Of a stretch of 54,143 nucleotides of DNA, positions 50,502 through 54,143 are shown one piece after another. The notes under the pieces were generated by a model. That model saw only the letters and a list, made by a program, of their open reading frames with translations, had not been told where the DNA came from and searched no databases. Source of the stretch: Methanothrix harundinacea. GTDB taxonomy: Archaea; Halobacteriota; Methanosarcinia; Methanotrichales; Methanotrichaceae. The stretch spans positions 1 to 54,143 of the forward strand of contig DAQG01000103.1 in assembly GCA_002502785.1 (NCBI GenBank). Reading direction: 5' to 3'. Each line of letters starts with the position of its first letter. Position 1 is the first letter of the stretch. Both the position numbers and the translations under genes were made by a program.

Positions 50502-53500
50502 TCAAAGCGCAAGGCCGCAGTTTTCGTCACATGTCAGATCTTCGCAGCTCGATTCTGCGGTATAGCCGACATACTCGAAGTCCCAGTTGGGCGGCTGCCA
50601 TCCTGTGCAGGCGGAAGTTCCGCACTCCTCGATAACGCCGACATCGATGACCGAGCTCGCATATACCGGCTGGACCACAGGCCCGTCGACGGACCTCGGA
50701 TCGACCTCTACGTTGTTGACGAACCTTCCGGCCTGCTGGGCCTCGACCCTGTAGGCGATCGTTACCGTCTCAAATGGCCCGATCTCGACCAAGTTCCAGG
50801 TGACCACGTTGTTATCATAAGATGCGAAGGGCACCATCGAGTCGAGAAGGACCATGCCTGCAGGCAACGAATCGGTCACGGTGGCGACCCTCGTCACGTC
50901 AGCCCAGTTCTTGATGTCGACCCTGTACCAGACGACGTTCGGGTTCTCCTCGTCCAGTTCTGGAACCTTCGTTACAGAGACGGTCTCGTTCAGGCAGCAG
51001 GTAAGCCACTCCTTCTCGAGTGCCGTGTAGTTGGACGCGGTGATCCAATCGCCGTTGGAAGCGGCAGTGACGACTACCCTATTGACGAGTTCGTCTGGAA
51101 CGTGCTTCGTCACGTCCAGGTTCAAAACGATGGTGGACACGTCGCCGATGGCAAGATGCGTTAAGGTCCAGTTGGCGTACGTATCGGTCACCTTCGATGG
51201 CCTCACCGACGAATTGATATACACTGCCATTGGCGGGAAGAGGTCCTTGACGTATATGGGGCCAAGAGCCTTGTTACCATCGTTCTCAACGGTTATGTTG
51301 TAGGTCGCAACGGTGATCACCTTGTCACGGCTCTCGCCCACCAGAGTCGTATCCTTGGCGTCCAGGATCGTCTCCTCGTGGAGCAAGCCATTCTTGACAA
51401 CGGTTATGTGGGGCCGGTCGTACTTGGGAACTCCTGTGAAGAGTATCCTCCTCTCGATGGAGTAGTCACCTTCGTACTGCTCATCGAAGTCGACCTCTGG
51501 CTCGCTCAGATTTTTCTCAAGAACCGCTCTGAACCTGGCCCGACCTGAGATCTCGGCCTCGGTATCCATCTCGTTGAGGCCTTTGGCCACCGTCTCTTTG
51601 TCAAGGCTAGTTATGCTGGTGTACTCCTCGCCAATGTAGCTGGTCTCCGGTGTCTTGGAGTACATACCCTCCTTCCACTTCATAGAGGCGTCGATCGAGA
51701 CGTCCTCAGTCAGGCTCTGGTTCATCGGCGAGTATACGAGGCTTATGTCTTTTGCTATGTAGTTGGTGTGAGTTCTGATCAGCTCCTCAGAGTCGTAAGT
51801 CCCGGTACCCGACTCGTAGCTTCTCTGGCTGTCCTTGACGCGCTTGTCCACGGCCACCAGGCCCTCTCCTGATGCCGACTTGTCGGAGGTGACGCTCGAA
51901 CCGTACTCGTCGACCCTTTCCAGGATCTTAAAGCTTCCAGTGTAGTCCTCACGAGCCTCGAAGATCGGGGTCGACTTGGGCGATGCGTTGGTGGGCAGCT
52001 TCAGGAACCCGAAGTGACCCATACCGTCGAACTCCGAGTCGACGTTCATCGTCGAGCCATTCTTGTCGAGGACCATGCTCGACTCGCGATCTATCGATGT
52101 CGCATACCGGTAGTACTCGCTCATCGTAGCTCCCGTCACCCGGTTCTTGGCATTGGCACCCTCGGTCCACTTGGACGAGTATTCTACTGTCCGGTTGTTG
52201 TATAGACCCAAAGTCGTGGGCTTGTAGGTGGCCGCCATGTCCTTATTCATCGAGATCGACTTGTTCTTGGATATCATCCTGACCTGCTCTTCGCTCTCGT
52301 AAAGGCCGGAACCATGCTCGCGGGTTTCAAGCTCAGTTCCGAGATCTGCTAGGACCGAGACCTTTGCGCTGTCTGTGTACTCTCGATCGGATTCGTTGAA
52401 TACAACGATGACGTTGTTCTTGATGACGTAGGGCTGGAGGGTCGTCGAGTAGTCATTGGCCACGTTGACGAATCCTTCACCTATGACGCCCTGGTCCATC
52501 TCGAACTCGAGATCCTGTTTCGGAACCTTGACAGTGAGAGTGATCACAACACATTCGCCTTCGGGGATCACATCGATCAGCCATAAGCCGTCGCCGATCT
52601 CCTCGATGTGAGGCGTGCCGCCGCTCCAGGAGTAAGATATCGAGACGAACTCGACGTACTTGTCAAAGACGTCTCTTATCAGGACGTTGGTCACACTGCC
52701 GTTACCCACGTTGCAGATGCTTATGGTATAGGTGATCTCTTCGCCACGTTTGACCACGTCTTTGTCTGGTGTCTTGGTTACGCTCAAATTGTAGGTCGTT
52801 ATGGTGACGTTGTCGTCATCTTGGACCCACGTTCCATTTACCGCCATACCTTCGGCCAAAACTTCGTTGAGCATGATGGGGTCTGGATTGGCGCATACGC
52901 AACCGATCACAGTGATGTTGTGGCAACAGCATGGTTCCAGGCAGGTGCAGTTCCAGACCACCGTCTGGGGGACTCCTGGGGTATATACAGGCGGGTCCAC
53001 ACTTTCAGGTGCCGGGTCGGAAGAGACGAAACCGATATCCTTGGGCATGGTATCGGTAATGATAACCGGGGACAACGGACATTCACCATCGTTGGTGACG
53101 ACGATGGTGTACTCGACCCGGTTAGACGGGTCCACGATGGAGACGTTTGCGGCCTTGTCCACCACTATGCTTGCATTGGTAATGTTCGTGTTTATGATTA
53201 CGGTATCAACCACCGGCCCTACTGCCCCACCGCAGGGATCAGTGCCGTTCGCCGTGGCGTTATTGATGATGAGCTTTTTGAGTATGTCAGCCTCCGTGAC
53301 GTTGTAGATGGTCTTGAAGGTCTCTGTCTCGTTGGGCTCCAGAGGATCGCTTGCCCACCAGGAATTGCCCGTCAGGTCGTCCTCGACATAGACACCGGTC
53401 AGGTTGACGTTTCCTGTGTTTGTAACGTTGATCGTGTACTCGATCAGCTCACTGGCATTAACCGGTCCAGATGTGTTAGCGACTTTGGTGATGTTGATCG

Positions 53501-54143
53501 AGGCAGTGTAATCCGTCGTCACGTTCGCATAAACCAGATCTGTCGACTTCTGGTTGCCACAAGTGTCCACGAACACGGCGTAAGCGCTGTTGTTCACAGA
53601 ACCGTTGCATAAGTCCGACTGCGTCACTGGGTAGGTCGGAAGGATCGACATGCACTCGCTGACGTTCAGGGTTCCGATCAAGTGGTTGCCGATACGATTG
53701 TCTTGGATCGTCACGTTGTAGACCGTAACGTCTCCGGTGTTGCAGACCGTGATATTGTAACCTATGACATCGTCCAAACCGACCGGGCCTGTGGTATTGG
53801 CCACCTTGGTGATGCAGATCGACGAGTTGTACTCCGTCGTAGCGTTGGCGTAGGCCGGACCCGCCGATAGACGGTTGCCACAGTAATCGGTCCCGTTGGC
53901 GTTCGCGGTGTTGTTGACAGTGCCGTTACAGGCGTCCTCCTCGGTGACGTTGTAGGTCGGATAGACCGACTTGCACTCGCTGACGTTAAGGATCCCGATC
54001 GGGTGGTCACCGGTGAGGCTGTCTTGGACCGTAACACCAGAGACGGTCAGGTTCCCGGTGTTGCAGACCGTGATCGTGTACTCTATCACGTCGCCCGGTG
54101 AGACGGGCCCGGTGATGTTAGCGGTCTTGGTGATCTCGATCGA
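50502..54143 (-). CDS. giant DUF11-repeat surface protein, N terminus beyond the window
   Basis: At least 1213 codons are open and coding continues through the right edge (ITKTANITGPVSPGDVIEYT precedes the first methionine/GTG). The visible N-terminal part has tandem ~105-residue DUF11-type Ig-like units each starting ITKVANTTGPV- or ITKVANTSGPV-like and with paired Cys (NVSECxS, DLCNG, DTCGN). Many NxS/T sequons suggest heavy N-glycosylation. A middle stretch (about residues 560-900) is a different repeat of SxxMxxD/STMNVDSEF type. The C terminus has two more DUF11-like units, then a short Cys-rich tail (CEDLTCDENCGLAL) with no visible membrane anchor or sorting motif. Secreted or S-layer-attached. 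Confidence 0.88.
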   Translation of the reverse strand, partial: SIEITKTANITGPVSPGDVIEYTITVCNTGNLTVSGVTVQDSLTGDHPIGILNVSECKSVYPTYNVTEEDACNGTVNNTANANGTDYCGNRLSAGPAYANATTEYNSSICITKVANTTGPVGLDDVIGYNITVCNTGDVTVYNVTIQDNRIGNHLIGTLNVSECMSILPTYPVTQSDLCNGSVNNSAYAVFVDTCGNQKSTDLVYANVTTDYTASINITKVANTSGPVNASELIEYTINVTNTGNVNLTGVYVEDDLTGNSWWASDPLEPNETETFKTIYNVTEADILKKLIINNATANGTDPCGGAVGPVVDTVIINTNITNASIVVDKAANVSIVDPSNRVEYTIVVTNDGECPLSPVIITDTMPKDIGFVSSDPAPESVDPPVYTPGVPQTVVWNCTCLEPCCCHNITVIGCVCANPDPIMLNEVLAEGMAVNGTWVQDDDNVTITTYNLSVTKTPDKDVVKRGEEITYTISICNVGNGSVTNVLIRDVFDKYVEFVSISYSWSGGTPHIEEIGDGLWLIDVIPEGECVVITLTVKVPKQDLEFEMDQGVIGEGFVNVANDYSTTLQPYVIKNNVIVVFNESDREYTDSAKVSVLADLGTELETREHGSGLYESEEQVRMISKNKSISMNKDMAATYKPTTLGLYNNRTVEYSSKWTEGANAKNRVTGATMSEYYRYATSIDRESSMVLDKNGSTMNVDSEFDGMGHFGFLKLPTNASPKSTPIFEAREDYTGSFKILERVDEYGSSVTSDKSASGEGLVAVDKRVKDSQRSYESGTGTYDSEELIRTHTNYIAKDISLVYSPMNQSLTEDVSIDASMKWKEGMYSKTPETSYIGEEYTSITSLDKETVAKGLNEMDTEAEISGRARFRAVLEKNLSEPEVDFDEQYEGDYSIERRILFTGVPKYDRPHITVVKNGLLHEETILDAKDTTLVGESRDKVITVATYNITVENDGNKALGPIYVKDLFPPMAVYINSSVRPSKVTDTYANWTLTHLAIGDVSTIVLNLDVTKHVPDELVNRVVVTAASNGDWITASNYTALEKEWLTCCLNETVSVTKVPELDEENPNVVWYRVDIKNWADVTRVATVTDSLPAGMVLLDSMVPFASYDNNVVTWNLVEIGPFETVTIAYRVEAQQAGRFVNNVEVDPRSVDGPVVQPVYASSVIDVGVIEECGTSACTGWQPPNWDFEYVGYTAESSCEDLTCDENCGLAL

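Noticed and set aside
52608..53612. Long plus-strand open frame of about 334 codons
   Set aside because: Lies antisense inside the giant surface gene; its His/Val/Asp-rich composition is the mirror of the repeat codons.
1..54143. CRISPR array or insertion sequence
   Set aside because: No regularly spaced repeats, cas genes, transposase motifs or paired terminal repeats found by reading.

Overview
The window looks like a piece of a methanogenic archaeon's chromosome of roughly 60% GC. The evidence is a methanofuran biosynthesis gene (mfnF), an F420 hydrogenase/dehydrogenase beta-family protein, the DUF39-CBS plus NIL-ferredoxin homocysteine pair, archaeal SRP54, aIF1A, RIO1 and Pno1-type KH genes, CbiMNQO, DUF373, DUF166 and DUF2551 proteins, archaeal TATA boxes placed for leaderless transcripts, and a tRNA with a bulge-helix-bulge intron. 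GC-rich coding with bacterial-type exonuclease VII fits the Methanosarcinales/Methanotrichales (Methanothrix-like), but that assignment is inference, not a database result.

Layout. 0-1.4 kb: a cut-off gene end, a Nudix hydrolase and a small gene. 1.4-11.6 kb: mostly housekeeping genes: YchF, an F420-dependent Fe-S protein divergent from mfnF, a site-2 protease, fdhD, the ribosome-assembly cluster KH/RIO1/aIF1A, tRNA-Val(CAC), uppS, an intron-bearing tRNA-Arg(GCG) and SRP54. 11.6-12.8 kb: an AT-rich insertion with a PIN-like nuclease. 12.9-17.9 kb: two radical SAM proteins, a DUF2551 protein and the homocysteine pair. 18.1-20.4 kb: MntA-HepT toxin-antitoxin and an AT-rich, frameshifted ParA-like gene. 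20.4-26 kb: an exported hydrolase, thiC, a small exported protein, DUF373 and a GXGXG beta-helix protein. 26.1-31.3 kb: a complete but damaged type I restriction-modification locus, followed by a tiny two-gene operon encoding a 61-residue protein and a 38-residue His/Cys-rich peptide. 31.9-36.4 kb: PepD, a small protein, DUF166 and an exported repeat protein. 36.5-41 kb: a decayed accessory island with two arsC copies (one broken), a DUF499 remnant, HicBA, a lone HicB, and an AAA ATPase + DUF4276 pair. 41-50.5 kb: mostly core genes (DUF5788-like, SGNH hydrolase, exonuclease VII, SfsA, the CbiMNQO cobalt importer, LarB, EndoQ-family repair nuclease) with a candidate ncRNA between cbiO and larB. 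50.5 kb to the right edge: the C-terminal 1.2 kb-plus residues of a giant DUF11-repeat surface protein.

How the genes work together. Cofactor supply for methanogenesis recurs: mfnF (methanofuran), cobalt import (for corrinoids), LarB (nickel-pincer cofactor), ThiC (thiamine) and homocysteine synthesis (methionine). A second theme is accessory defence and addiction: type I R-M, PIN nuclease, AAA-DUF4276, MntA-HepT, HicBA and DUF499 debris, sitting in at least four separate patches and often AT-richer than their surroundings.

A caution for every reader: at least four genes (aIF1A, parA-like, hsdM, the GXGXG protein) are each restored by adding a single base, usually in a short homopolymer. aIF1A should be essential, so some of these are probably sequence errors and not biology. 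The HsdS in-frame UAA and the second arsC are different kinds of lesion and more likely real.
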